Shown here: positions 9,201 to 16,984 of the stretch, one piece after another
Numbering within the stretch: the stretch's first letter is position 1
Layout: each line of letters starts with the position of its first letter
NCBI GenBank assembly: GCA_017994115.1
Contig: JAGOLK010000005.1
Location: forward strand, 1 to 56,349
Source of the DNA: Clostridia bacterium
GTDB lineage: Bacteria > Bacillota > Clostridia > Lutisporales > Lutisporaceae
Direction of reading: 5' to 3'
DNA: 56,349 nucleotides
Translations under genes and position numbers: made by a program
Notes under the pieces: generated by a model
The model's database searches: none
Told to the model about the DNA's origin: nothing
What the model saw: only the letters and a program-made list of their open reading frames with translations

Positions 9201-11112
9201 GAGTTCTGCTGTCTATACATTCAACAGAGATAATGTAGGGAGGGGTTCTGTCCTCTGCCAATCCTTTGAACCTGTATTTCTTATTACTGCTTGAAGACTT
9301 CATTTCATTTCCAAACTCATCACATATTCCGCTGATTGTCAATAAATATGTTTCATTCTTCTCCATCTTACTGGTAATCAGCAGTACAGTCCTGCCTTCT
9401 GTCGAATAGAGGTCATTGGGATTCTTTATCCTTACATCCAGGATATCCAGCCCTCCCTCAATGTCATAGCAGTCAATGTCACAGGCGGATTCCACATCAA
9501 GGGCGTTGGAATCCGAGAATACAATTTCCACCATTGTATTCGTAACTGCTCTCGGGCTGTGTTCTATGGAAGGTCCGGATTTGTCACTGCTCTTGCCTCT
9601 GAAATCTTTCTTTATTGCCCTGGTAATGCTGTTTCCGCTTGCCGAAGCATCCTTGATACCCTCAATTATCAATGTATACGACTTTCCCGATTCCTGGCTT
9701 TCGGTAACAAGCTCAACAGAATCCCACAGGCCGTCGTCATCCCTGTCTTTGACCACGGCAGATTCCACATCCAAGTTCCCGCTGCTTCCCGTTATTCTGT
9801 AATTGTCTTCGTCCTGGGCGGTGGACTTATCCAGTCCGCTGCTGTCCGAAAACTCAAGGAGCAGCCTTACATTGTTCAGAACCGTCAGCCTGCTCAATTT
9901 CGGCGCACTGGTATCCTTTTTGCCTGTAAACCGTTTTGTAATTGACCTGGCTGTAACTCCATCCCCGTTCTTTATATCCCGTATCTTTAGTTCATAGGAA
10001 CGGCCCAATTCAATACCTTCCGTAGTAAGCCTCACCTTGGTATTGGTGCTGTCCAGCTTCGCCGAGACCACATCGGCTCCTGAGATTGTATAAGTATCGG
10101 CATCCTGGGCTGTCTCATCATCCAATACCCTGTCAAATGTAAGCTCCACCAGGTTTGTGTCCTTGCACTCGGCTTTTATCAGCTTCGGGGCAGTATTGTC
10201 CTTTTTGAGCCCTCTGAAGCTATAATCCTCATCATTGAGGGTCAGTGTATATGCAGTATTCTCTTTCATTGCCGAAGTTTCGATTATTATAGAATACTCA
10301 TTCTTAATTCTTGCTTCCTTTATGTCAAGGCCTTCAATTTCATACAGCCCTTCATCCTCAGCATCAGAATCTTCTATGGATTCTTCAAAAACCACTTCCA
10401 CCCTGCTGTTGGAAATGGCAATCACATATTTGACTTCAGAATCCAATTCCTTGGAATACAAGCCTGCTGATATTGCATCCCACTTATCCACATCCCCTAT
10501 ATCCACCAGGTATTCTATAAGAGTCCTGCGCTCTCCCTTCATTTTGGTATTGAGAGCCTCAACCGTAGCAATCGCAAGGCTTCTTACCGTAAAGTTCTTG
10601 GTACCGGCTACTTTATTCAAGCCCTTATCTTCTGCAAAATCAAGCACTTCCTCCCAGTCAAAATCTCCCTTGCCGTCAATTTTCTGCTTATAGCCCAGGC
10701 TTTCCAGGAGTACCTTGTAATATGCCCTCGAATCTATAAGGCTGTAAGGCATGAAGTTAACTCCGTCACCAATCCACCCAAGCTCCGGGTGATTTTTCAG
10801 GTAACTCAGCACATTTCTGCCTTCTTCCCAGGCAACTACACCGGCATCCTTGAAGTTCTTTCCTCCGTAATAGTCCAACGCTTCCTGTTCCAAACCCTTA
10901 AGCCTCAGGAACATTATTGCCGCCTGCAGCCTGCTGGGGCGCGTTTCAAGGTATGCTTCGTCTACAATTCCGGTATGTCCCTTCAGTATCCCCAAGTCTC
11001 TGCATATACGTCCCTCATAGCCGATATCATCATCGGCAATAACCTGCACTGGCAGTATTGCACCTAGAACCAGCGCAAGAATTGTAAGAACAGTTACAAA
11101 TCTTTTGACCAT
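6280..11112 (-). CDS. Giant secreted surface protein: SLH-like N-terminus, Ig-like repeats, DUF5018-like repeats
   Basis: 1,610 residues. Signal peptide 1-26. Residues 30-215 look like divergent SLH modules (GILKGHTG..., FKDAGVVAWEEGRNVLSYL). From about 220 to 1170 there is a series of Ig-like units with the pattern 'DxTAPxL...VELTFDRxLD...TYTLTI', resembling the bacterial Ig-like domains of S-layer proteins. The last 420 residues hold five repeats of about 85 residues with TVPYGTD, SGETVNDF and YTVxAQDGS motifs, as in DUF5018. It is probably an S-layer or adhesive wall protein. ATG 11112 follows AAGGAGG. The gene is monocistronic and divergent from folT. Confidence 0.8.
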   Translation of the reverse strand: MVKRFVTVLTILALVLGAILPVQVIADDDIGYEGRICRDLGILKGHTGIVDEAYLETRPSRLQAAIMFLRLKGLEQEALDYYGGKNFKDAGVVAWEEGRNVLSYLKNHPELGWIGDGVNFMPYSLIDSRAYYKVLLESLGYKQKIDGKGDFDWEEVLDFAEDKGLNKVAGTKNFTVRSLAIATVEALNTKMKGERRTLIEYLVDIGDVDKWDAISAGLYSKELDSEVKYVIAISNSRVEVVFEESIEDSDAEDEGLYEIEGLDIKEARIKNEYSIIIETSAMKENTAYTLTLNDEDYSFRGLKKDNTAPKLIKAECKDTNLVELTFDRVLDDETAQDADTYTISGADVVSAKLDSTNTKVRLTTEGIELGRSYELKIRDIKNGDGVTARSITKRFTGKKDTSAPKLSRLTVLNNVRLLLEFSDSSGLDKSTAQDEDNYRITGSSGNLDVESAVVKDRDDDGLWDSVELVTESQESGKSYTLIIEGIKDASASGNSITRAIKKDFRGKSSDKSGPSIEHSPRAVTNTMVEIVFSDSNALDVESACDIDCYDIEGGLDILDVRIKNPNDLYSTEGRTVLLITSKMEKNETYLLTISGICDEFGNEMKSSSSNKKYRFKGLAEDRTPPYIISVECIDSRTLELHFDNQLDEKSAENIINYRIDGLALVTKAVLQQDGKSVRLTVSSLSSGRNHTVQMNSIQDLSGNMMRNVEVDILYSGSHYDDDPPEVDYIDAVNEKEVWIHFDEEVYAENAEMKASGIKFKQAGSVLEDGTAVVMVIDGNKVLKDNEVYEVTELKGIWDMRGNKYELEDGLEFYGIDYENDPPKVDGWNQMDVRTFRVVFTEPVLLIGNGVSGIKNPSGLSISWTADLNPDNEDSEEAYCTVDYTAKNRNIPPDKEFRFNFTEMVKDYAGLGAYDEDDDHEDSNSTILESYMEDDEEPYIEYAEAVNCKKVQVKFSEAIREPGSYKITYEDDNGKLRTIDIDFAEVDPEDNTVVNIYTEDKMSDEYYYILEPKSAAVDVAGNKLDIDDLEIEFEGSSIMSSDYIQGVDMLNEYNLRVYKSSRISRVSSLYKLDGEGNAVGENLIDSTLRISNNVFRVTSKKPLYKNDKYRITADGVSYSFRGIADDENKPAPPAASSLKEITSFSFKNLASGIDGNIDKKDRIISLTVPHGTDVKKLAASFKCSEHAVVEVKGKRQISGETVNDFSGEVTYTVIAQDGSSQDYKVVVTIAKELDKSIRAFRFERPKSAIGEIDEEKRIITVTVPYRTDLSKLVPVIDIPDNTRISVKSGKEPDFSKPVEYIVTAEDGTTKEYTVIVKKAPNSENQITVFAFRTLEPVIKAEVGKEQKTIELTVPYGTDRTKLVASFKVSPEAVVKVEGAEQVSGETVQDFTNPVKYIVTAQDGTAREYTVTVTVAPSSEKLIKEFGFSVPEAEGVINEAENQINVTVPFGTSLNRLAAVFVSSENSKVLIGRKEQKSGETVNDFTNPVIYTVKAQDGSTRNYTVTVKVADENEKKLLRFGFAGLKPKARGRIDQQNRIIRVSVPSNTIVSNLIASFSYLGKSVYVGEVQQHSGITPNDFSSEVVYKITANDDSYIEYKVIVTVMEDETEGF

Positions 11113-11190
11113 CAAACGTACCTCCTTAAAAATATCAGTGCTTACCGACCAAACTGTCAATGGTGCACCCCTTTGATGTTTAAATGGCAA

Positions 11191-11480
11191 ATATTCACCT
11201 AATAATTAGATATGACTCTTTTCATGCAAACTGTACTGCTTTGATGATTTGTAACATACTCTTAACAGCTCTGTAATATTTGGCGGCACCATCTATATCC
11301 TCCTTATTTTATAGTACATCCCATATTCTTTCAATAATTACAGTTCGTCCCATTTCTACTATATTTTTGGCCGACAGTCAATTGCCGTATAATCCTGCTG
11401 CATTTAAGGAATTAAAGCAGTAATAGAGTAAATAATATGAAGCAGCTGCATGATGTCTCCTGCTTGCAATTGCTGAATAT
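11191..11480. other. Intergenic region between surface protein and folT promoter
   Basis: AT-rich sequence upstream of both divergent transcripts. I see no gene and no clear structured element before the folT promoter at 11481. The promoter of the surface-protein gene must lie here on the minus strand, but no convincing hexamer pair was found. Confidence 0.5.
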
Positions 11481-11508
11481 TTGATGTACAATTTCAATAC
11501 AATATAAA
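11481..11508 (+). promoter_or_regulatory. Sigma-A promoter of the riboswitch-folT transcript
   Basis: TTGATG (11481-11486) and TATAAA (11503-11508) are separated by 16 bp. The expected start near 11514 coincides with the first base of the riboswitch P1 stem, which supports the assignment. Confidence 0.65.
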
Positions 11509-11513
11509 AATAT

Positions 11514-11615
11514 GGTAGAGTAGGCTTACATGCGTAAAGTGCTGGTTGTACGGGAAGTTGACACCAGACGAAAAGCCCGCCAGGGCTTGCGGTATGTATG
11601 CTGCATTCCGCTGCC
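11514..11615 (+). ncRNA. Tetrahydrofolate (THF) riboswitch
   Basis: The sequence follows the THF (folT) motif: P1 GGUAG (11514-11518) with CUGCC (11611-11615), then GAGUAGG, a UGCGUAAAGUGC segment, CGGGAAGUUG, and near the 3' end a GCGGU...UGCAUUCCGCUGCC block. THF riboswitches bind reduced folates and repress folate transport or synthesis genes. The next gene is a folate-type ECF S component, an independent match of ligand and target. Confidence 0.88.
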
Positions 11616-11668
11616 ACTTAAGAGCCATCCCTCTTTAAGTGGTCTATTTGCCATTTAAAGAGAGGAGG
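11614..11668 (+). promoter_or_regulatory. Expression platform of the THF riboswitch
   Basis: One strand (CTCTTTAAGTGG, 11631-11642) can pair with either of two partners. Upstream it pairs with CCACTTAAGAG (11614-11624), which shares two bases with P1. Downstream it forms 12 bp with CCATTTAAAGAG (11651-11662), ending directly against the ribosome site AGGAGG (11663-11668). There is no U tract, so control is likely at translation: ligand-bound P1 would free the middle strand to fold against the ribosome site. The switching direction is inference. Confidence 0.6.
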
Positions 11669-11675
11669 TGATTGT

Positions 11676-12191
11676 ATGAGTAAGACAAAGACAATTGCTT
11701 TTGTCGGATTGCTCGTATCAATGGAAATCATATTTACCCGCTTTCTATCCTTTCAGACCCCGATAATAAGGATAGGCTTCGGGTTCATACCTATTGCTTT
11801 TACAGCTATTCTATTCGGCCCGCTTATGGGAGGAATGGCCGCTGCAGTTGCTGACATCATAGGCATGATGATTTTTCCAAAGGGGCCATATTTCCCGGGG
11901 TTTACATTGAGCGCATTTCTGACCGGTGCCATATATGGGCTGTTTCTATATAGAAACCCGGTTACAATAGTCAATATAGCGAAGAGTGTTTTGTTGATCA
12001 CAATTTTTGTCGATCTTGGACTGACTACCCTTTGGCTCTTCATGACTACCGGAGAAGCTGCAGCTGCACTCTTCGTGCCGCGTACTATAAAGAGCGCTAT
12101 TATGCTTCCGGTTCAAATAATAACAATTAATGTGCTGTGGAAGTATATCGGAAGTCATATCAACAAAACGAGCTATGCAAAAGAACATTAA
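11676..12191 (+). CDS. folT: Folate ECF transporter S component
   Basis: 171 residues, about six membrane segments. The N-terminus (IAFVGLLVSMEIIFTRFLSFQTP) and the following IRIGFGFIPIAFTAILFGP and AAVADIIGM stretches match folate-family S components. These bind folate in the membrane and join a shared ECF ATPase/T module, which is not encoded in this window. A strong AGGAGGTG precedes the ATG. The THF riboswitch immediately upstream supports the substrate. Confidence 0.9.
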   Translation: MSKTKTIAFVGLLVSMEIIFTRFLSFQTPIIRIGFGFIPIAFTAILFGPLMGGMAAAVADIIGMMIFPKGPYFPGFTLSAFLTGAIYGLFLYRNPVTIVNIAKSVLLITIFVDLGLTTLWLFMTTGEAAAALFVPRTIKSAIMLPVQIITINVLWKYIGSHINKTSYAKEH

Positions 12192-12225
12192 AAAGGCTTG
12201 GAGCCGACCGGCTCCAGGCCTTTTT
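12191..12225 (+). terminator. Intrinsic terminator of folT
   Basis: A stem of about 16 bp, AAAAGGCTTGGAGCCG with CGGCTCCAGGCCTTTTT (one G-U-type mismatch), starts at the folT stop codon and ends in five T residues. Confidence 0.85.
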
Positions 12226-12235
12226 CGCATAAGTA

Positions 12236-12529
12236 GAAGAATGCGGCATAACTATAAGTTTGCAGTCATACTCCCAGAGCAATAACCTTGTATACCGACT
12301 CGCACGATATTGGCTTTGGACAGAATCAGAGCTTGATACTTGTAAAATCCTGACGCACATAAACCCAACCTCCTGTTGGTATGTGCTGGATTTACCTCAC
12401 GTAAATCCCACGGATTTTACTGCATATCTTCACTCGATTCTGTTGCCCAAAGCCAATAAGTGTTCGCTGTTATACAAGGCTAGTGCTCTGCAGGATGACT
12501 GCAAATTTTGGATGTGTCGCATTATTCTT
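12236..12529. repeat. Long palindromic structured element, copy 1 (about 294 nt)
   Basis: Outer arms 12236-12350 and 12412-12529 are imperfect reverse complements over about 115 nt. The apex holds two separate hairpins: GCACATA...TATGTGC (12355-12386) and GGATTTAC-CTCAC-GTAAATCC (12388-12408). The ends read GAAGAATGCGGCAT and GTGTCGCATTATTCTT. The same layout occurs at 34636-34932, and a shortened version at 56032-56074. It fills the folT-LysM gap and contains no credible gene. It may be a MITE-like insertion or a structured RNA. Confidence 0.8.
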
Positions 12530-12603
12530 ATACTGTGCACAAGATATATTAGAATCTCCAAATGAATATTATTATATAACATGATTTCAAAGAGGTGAGC
12601 GTA

Positions 12604-13365
12604 ATGCCTTGTCAGCATTTGGAGTATTGCCCGGCCCCCGCCGAGCAAAACTGGTACATAGTGCAGGAAGGGGATACTCTATATTCAATATCAAAATTCT
12701 ACAATATTTCTCTGGATGATTTGATAGAAGCCAATCCTAATCTGGAGCCCGACCGTTTACTGCCGGGACTGGAGATAAGCATACCACTGGCGGCACAGCC
12801 TGCAGACTGTCCCTTTGGGGCCACAACCTACACCGTACAAAGAAACGATACCTTTTATTCCATTGCCAAAAAGTTTAAAATGCGATTGTCAGAATTGCTG
12901 AAATCCAATCCCGATCTCAATCCTGATGCGCTGCTCATTGGTCAAATAATATGCCTGCCTAAGATATCTTCAAGCTATTCCAATGAGGCCTATAGGGTCA
13001 GGTTCAGGTACCCTTATCTCTGGAGCAGATTTGACAGCAAGCGGCACGAAGGAATAGACGGATTTTTTCAGATATCTGCCATTTCCGATGATGCAGCCCC
13101 GGAAGAGATATGTAAAAAAGAAGCATACCATAAGCTGAAACCTTACGGTACGCATCCGACAATAAGCAGAACTGAATTCTGCGGCCGGCAAGCCTTCTTT
13201 ATTACGCCCTCTTCCGACCAGCCCAAGGAGATGCGGGGCCAGTCAGCCTTGATAGTTGAGTATTCAGAACCGGTCGAGATTGAAGGCAATAGCTGCAGGT
13301 ACTTCATTCTCTGGACAGACAAGGAGCATCTGCACGATATTGCCGATACATTGGAATTTTTCTAA
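12604..13365 (+). CDS. Protein with two LysM domains
   Basis: About 253 residues with no signal peptide. Two LysM modules: residues about 14-60 (WYIVQEGDTLYSISKFYNIS...) and about 78-122 (TYTVQRNDTFYSIAKKFKMR...). A C-terminal domain of about 130 residues (YRVRFRYPYLWSR...) is not recognised. LysM binds the glycan of peptidoglycan. Cytoplasmic LysM proteins in spore formers are often targeted to the spore, so a spore role is possible. ATG 12604 follows AAAGAGGTGAG; a GTG at 12595 lies inside that site. It converges on the GH18 gene with overlapping stop codons. Confidence 0.85.
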   Translation: MPCQHLEYCPAPAEQNWYIVQEGDTLYSISKFYNISLDDLIEANPNLEPDRLLPGLEISIPLAAQPADCPFGATTYTVQRNDTFYSIAKKFKMRLSELLKSNPDLNPDALLIGQIICLPKISSSYSNEAYRVRFRYPYLWSRFDSKRHEGIDGFFQISAISDDAAPEEICKKEAYHKLKPYGTHPTISRTEFCGRQAFFITPSSDQPKEMRGQSALIVEYSEPVEIEGNSCRYFILWTDKEHLHDIADTLEFF

Positions 13366-15401
13366 ATTGTCTTTGCTATTACATCCCATATTACGGGCTT
13401 TTCAAGGCCATACTTCCATGAAGCTATACCCGCAAGCCTGTACTTGTTCACCAATTCAGCTTTCAGCTTCATGGATTTTTCGTCTTCCAGCCATATCTTA
13501 TAGGTTACATTGCCCTTCTTGTATTCTGCATAGTATTGACCGCTTGCAGGATCCCAAATTTTTGCAGCTTTGTTTTCTGCGACGGTTTTTTCAGCTTCCT
13601 CCATGGAAATTGCCTTGGAGGTTACAACCGGTTTGCTGCTTCCGCTCACATACTCTTCCTTCCAGAGCCTTGTATAGAAGGGTACTCCCAGCAGAAGCTT
13701 TTCATGCGGTACTTCCGCAAGTACCCTCTTCAGGCTCTGCTCAACCCAGGACAGCTGTGCGACAGAGCCGCTTACAGGGCTTCCTCCCCAATGCTGGTCA
13801 TAGGTCATTAGCGCCACATAATCAACATACTCCGATAGCGCAGCCCTGTCAAAGCTTTCAGACCAGTTGGAGTTTACGGCGATTATAGACACGTCAACGG
13901 ATAGCACCAGATTATTGGCTTTTGTCTGTTTGGAAAGCTCCTTTATAAACTGTGTAAAAGCATTCTTATCCTTTATATACATATTTTCAAAATCGATATT
14001 TAATCCGTCAAGCTTATATTTCTTTGCATTGCTTATAAGGGAATCTATGAACTTTGCTTTCGCGCTTGCATTTCCAAGCAGCCCGTTAGTTAAATCGGAA
14101 TTGAATTGATTATCTACCAAAGCCCAGACCTTATACCCGTTTTTATGGGCCCAATTGCTGTAGCTCAAGCTTCCCCTTTCTTCCAGATCGCCTTTTTCGT
14201 TTGCCAGAGTAAACCATGTTGGTGAAACTACATTCAGGCCTTCAATTTTCTTGACATTCGACATGTCGGGGGTGTCTTTCCAGATATAATGCCAGGTAAG
14301 ATTTATCTTTGCTCCCGAGGCAAAATCTGCGCCAAATTCCGGAATGCTGTTATATACTGCCCATTTGTCCCCTATGTTTTTCATAAAAATACTTTTTCTG
14401 ACTGAATACCTGTCCCCATTCTCAAGGACCAGTTCATAAGCAGCTTCAATTTCAGCCAGGTACCTGGATTTGCTTAATACCGCAAAGCTCTCATTGTCCA
14501 TATGCTTGCTGCCGGCAAACCCCTTGGGATATTGTATTTTCAGCTGTTCAGACCTCTTGGCATTAAGTCTGGCTTCTTTTCCCACTGAAAGGGATATGGG
14601 AGTATCAAAGCCCAAATCGCCTTCACTCAGGGATTCTAAAACACTTCTTTCATAATCTGCCGCAAAAGCCTTCAGATATTCATCTTCAGCTTCTCCCGAA
14701 GCCTCCCTGGTTCTCAGTACTCTTCCTATTACCGCCGCGGCTTGTGCTCTTGTTGCTTTTCCTTTAGGGCCGAAGCTTCCATCGGGCAGCCCCTTGATTA
14801 TGCCCAATGCCGTTACCAGGTCTATGCTGTCCTTATACCTGTAATATTGCGGAATATCCTTGAAGCTAAGCATATTTCCGTTAACGTCAGCATTTTGTAC
14901 GGCTTTTGCCGTTATTACCGCCATTTCCTCCCTGGTTATTTCCCTGTAGGGATAAAAATAATAACCGCTGAAAACGGACAGCAAACCATGCTCCTTGGCC
15001 GCTGTAACATACTTATGGCTCCAGTGCTTGTCCGTAACATCGTTGTAGCTTTCGACAAACTCATCATCAGTAGGAATACCTATTGCTCTTACAAGCATAG
15101 CTACATACTCTTCCCTGGATATGCTCTTTTCCGGCAGCATTGTGGTGCTGTTGTAGCCCTTCATAATATCCATATAGCTCAGTTCAAGCATTTCGTCCCT
15201 TGCCCAGTGTTTGACTATATCCTTAAAGTTATAGGAATTGTCCTCAAAAAAAAGCAATTCGCTTTCAGCAGTCTGCTTGTCCAAAAGAGGCGCATCATCA
15301 TATGTATCCGCATTTTCGGCAGCAAAAGCAGGCAAACACACATTCAACACAAAAACTGTCATCAATAAAAATAAAAAATAACTTATGGCTCTTATCTTCA
15401 T
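13362..15401 (-). CDS. SLH-domain glycoside hydrolase family 18 protein
   Basis: 679 residues: signal peptide (1-28), three SLH modules (about 55-230; for example FKDIVKHWARDEM, YNDVTDKHWSHKYV, FKDIPQYYRYKDS), a linker domain, then a GH18 barrel from about 370 to the end. The catalytic motif is LDGLNIDFEN, with the proton-donor glutamate present, and ALMTYDQHWGGS follows. Bacterial GH18 proteins of this type include cortex and peptidoglycan N-acetylglucosaminidases (YaaH/YdhD type) as well as chitinases. SLH modules would anchor it to wall polymer. Substrate is not determined. Confidence 0.88.
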   Translation of the reverse strand: MKIRAISYFLFLLMTVFVLNVCLPAFAAENADTYDDAPLLDKQTAESELLFFEDNSYNFKDIVKHWARDEMLELSYMDIMKGYNSTTMLPEKSISREEYVAMLVRAIGIPTDDEFVESYNDVTDKHWSHKYVTAAKEHGLLSVFSGYYFYPYREITREEMAVITAKAVQNADVNGNMLSFKDIPQYYRYKDSIDLVTALGIIKGLPDGSFGPKGKATRAQAAAVIGRVLRTREASGEAEDEYLKAFAADYERSVLESLSEGDLGFDTPISLSVGKEARLNAKRSEQLKIQYPKGFAGSKHMDNESFAVLSKSRYLAEIEAAYELVLENGDRYSVRKSIFMKNIGDKWAVYNSIPEFGADFASGAKINLTWHYIWKDTPDMSNVKKIEGLNVVSPTWFTLANEKGDLEERGSLSYSNWAHKNGYKVWALVDNQFNSDLTNGLLGNASAKAKFIDSLISNAKKYKLDGLNIDFENMYIKDKNAFTQFIKELSKQTKANNLVLSVDVSIIAVNSNWSESFDRAALSEYVDYVALMTYDQHWGGSPVSGSVAQLSWVEQSLKRVLAEVPHEKLLLGVPFYTRLWKEEYVSGSSKPVVTSKAISMEEAEKTVAENKAAKIWDPASGQYYAEYKKGNVTYKIWLEDEKSMKLKAELVNKYRLAGIASWKYGLEKPVIWDVIAKTI

Positions 15402-15489
15402 TACCTCACACTCCCCATAACATTATATCAATTATGTAAACTAGATTTGTTACAGAGAGATTTCAAAAAACTTGTATTAAATAGAAAAA

Positions 15490-15516
15490 GAGACAGGAGA
15501 AACGTCCCCATGTCTC
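15490..15516. repeat. REP-like repeat, half unit
   Basis: A 27-nt GAGACAGGAGAAACGTCCCC...TGTCTC segment that matches the right arm of the palindromes at 148-221 and 20155-20221. Its ends (GAGACA/TGTCTC) can form a small hairpin by themselves. It lies just past the end of the ECF S-component gene. Confidence 0.75.
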
Positions 15517-15539
15517 ATCGGCTGTCTTGCCTGAATCTG

Positions 15540-16076
15540 TTATTTATTGAAATAACCGCTTCTTTTTATGGCTGCTATTATCACAAAAGCTATTGCCGCT
15601 CCTGCGCCGGCCTGTATGACATTGCCCAATATGCTGAATAACGGCTGTGTGATATTCCATGTTATAATTGCTTCCGCAGCATAATATCCAAATATCATCC
15701 AAATTCCTGCCGCAAGCATTCCCAATCCATTCTTAACCGCACTGCTGCCCTTTGAATCTCCAAGGTTTGCCAGGCTGCCTGCAATCAAACCCATTACCGC
15801 TTTTATCACGAAAGTATATGGTGCCCACACGGAGAAACCCGAAAATATATCAAACATGGTCATACCTATTGCTCCGGATATTGCGGCATATCTTCTGCCA
15901 AAGACCACCGCCGTAAGGAATATCATACTGTCTCCCAGATGTATGACTCCGCCGTTTCCGTAGGGTATATGAATAGCCCAGGCCGCTACAAAAGTCAATG
16001 CGGATAAAAGGCCCATCTGCACTAAATCTCTTATTTTCAAACTGGTGCCGCTGTAATTTGAATTTTTTGTTTCCAT
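15540..16076 (-). CDS. ECF transporter S component (ECF-type riboflavin/HmpT-like family)
   Basis: 178 residues, about five or six membrane helices. The pattern LVQMGLLSALTFVAAWAIHIP, HLGDSMIFLTAVVFG and VWAPYTFVIKAVMGLIAGS is typical of the pfam07155-like S components, whose substrates range over riboflavin, thiamin precursors and other vitamins. There is no riboswitch in the short leader to help decide. SD GGGGGAG precedes the ATG. The gene has its own promoter at 16128-16155. Confidence 0.85.
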   Translation of the reverse strand: METKNSNYSGTSLKIRDLVQMGLLSALTFVAAWAIHIPYGNGGVIHLGDSMIFLTAVVFGRRYAAISGAIGMTMFDIFSGFSVWAPYTFVIKAVMGLIAGSLANLGDSKGSSAVKNGLGMLAAGIWMIFGYYAAEAIITWNITQPLFSILGNVIQAGAGAAIAFVIIAAIKRSGYFNK

Positions 16077-16127
16077 TTTGCCGACTCCCCCAAAATTATG
16101 TATTGCTGTTGCTGCTTCTCTGATTTC

Positions 16128-16155
16128 ATTATACAGGAGCTGCCGGCGGGAACAA
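16128..16155 (-). promoter_or_regulatory. Sigma-A promoter of the ECF S-component gene
   Basis: On the minus strand TTGTTC (16155-16150) and TATAAT (16133-16128) are 16 bp apart. The transcript leader would be only about 45 nt, too short for a riboswitch. Confidence 0.65.
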
Positions 16156-16186
16156 TAAGGAATCTACAATTTTACGCACAGTTTAT

Positions 16187-16834
16187 TTAGTTTCTGCTTG
16201 ATTGTATCGATACAATCTCTTCTTTCTTTTCCACCTTTACATAATCAATATAATCAAGCCCTGCAAGGCCTAAATGTGTTGCAACCTGCTCTATGGTATA
16301 CAAAGCAACGATTTCTGTTATTTGGAGCTTCAGAATCCTTTCTTCTATTGGTGTAAGCACGGCTGCAAGCTGTTGTTTTATTGCGAGATCAAGGCTGAAA
16401 GGTTTTCCATAGGCTGCGGAAAGCCGAAAAAACAGCAGCGGATCTATCTCCACATCGCAAAGCCAATCATTAAAAAATTTATTCAGCTCTTCGTTAATCT
16501 CATTGAACAGCGCCTGTTTGGACGGATTATCAATAATTACGCTCTTGAAATTCTTCGTATGCTTTTTTAAAGGATTTATGAACAATGCGCAAACAATGAC
16601 CGGATAAAAATCCTTTGCCTCATATAAAAGCCTTTTATACTCCGCAGAGCTTATTATCTTCTTTTCATTAATATATCTCATCAGTGCCTCGATATTCTCC
16701 GAGACATAATAGTTCAAAAAAATTGTCCTCAAGGTACTGATAACGCCCCGCAATACAATGCTGTAAATCTCTGAAGGAGTTTTGCTGTCGTCTGCAATTT
16801 TCAGACTTCCTTTGCCATCTGCACTTTTCCTCAT
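16187..16834 (-). CDS. Uncharacterised protein
   Basis: About 215 residues, soluble, mostly helical, no signal peptide or obvious metal motif. The N-terminus contains SEIYSIVLRGVISTLRTIFL, the middle KRLLYEAKDFYPVIVCALFI, and the end EQVATHLGLAGLDYIDYVKV. I do not recognise a family. Start: a GTG at 16840 is embedded in GGAGGTG, so ATG 16834 is used. Its stop is close to the promoter of the downstream ECF gene, so the two need not share a function. Confidence 0.6.
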   Translation of the reverse strand: MRKSADGKGSLKIADDSKTPSEIYSIVLRGVISTLRTIFLNYYVSENIEALMRYINEKKIISSAEYKRLLYEAKDFYPVIVCALFINPLKKHTKNFKSVIIDNPSKQALFNEINEELNKFFNDWLCDVEIDPLLFFRLSAAYGKPFSLDLAIKQQLAAVLTPIEERILKLQITEIVALYTIEQVATHLGLAGLDYIDYVKVEKKEEIVSIQSSRN

Positions 16835-16949
16835 GTTCACACCTCCATAAGACTTTCAAGGAAATTTAATGAACCCCTGAGCCCTTTTTCCTCTATATCT
16901 AATTATTTACAAATTCTTTTTATCTATTCAGCAATTTGATATACATTAA

Positions 16950-16978
16950 TTGATTAATTTACCGGATATAAGTAAAAT
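16950..16978 (+). promoter_or_regulatory. Sigma-A promoter of rluF
   Basis: TTGATT (16950-16955) and TAAAAT (16973-16978) with a 17-bp spacer. Initiation would fall near 16985, giving an 80-nt structured leader. Confidence 0.6.
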
Positions 16979-16984
16979 ATAAAT

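Noticed and set aside
7085-10693. Several plus-strand open frames opposite the giant surface protein gene
   Set aside because: They are antisense shadows, serine/leucine rich with no starts or motifs, while the minus frame is a continuous repeat protein.
11378-11617. A 79-codon minus-strand frame upstream of folT
   Set aside because: It is antisense to the THF riboswitch, whose conserved positions explain the sequence.
12355-12408. tRNA-like fold in the apex of copy 1
   Set aside because: There are two hairpins but no acceptor stem, T-arm GTTCRA or D-arm consensus.
12260-12565. A 101-codon plus-strand open frame within the first palindromic element
   Set aside because: It lies across the stem and apex of the palindrome, has no ribosome site and a TTG start, and its sequence is explained by the inverted repeat.
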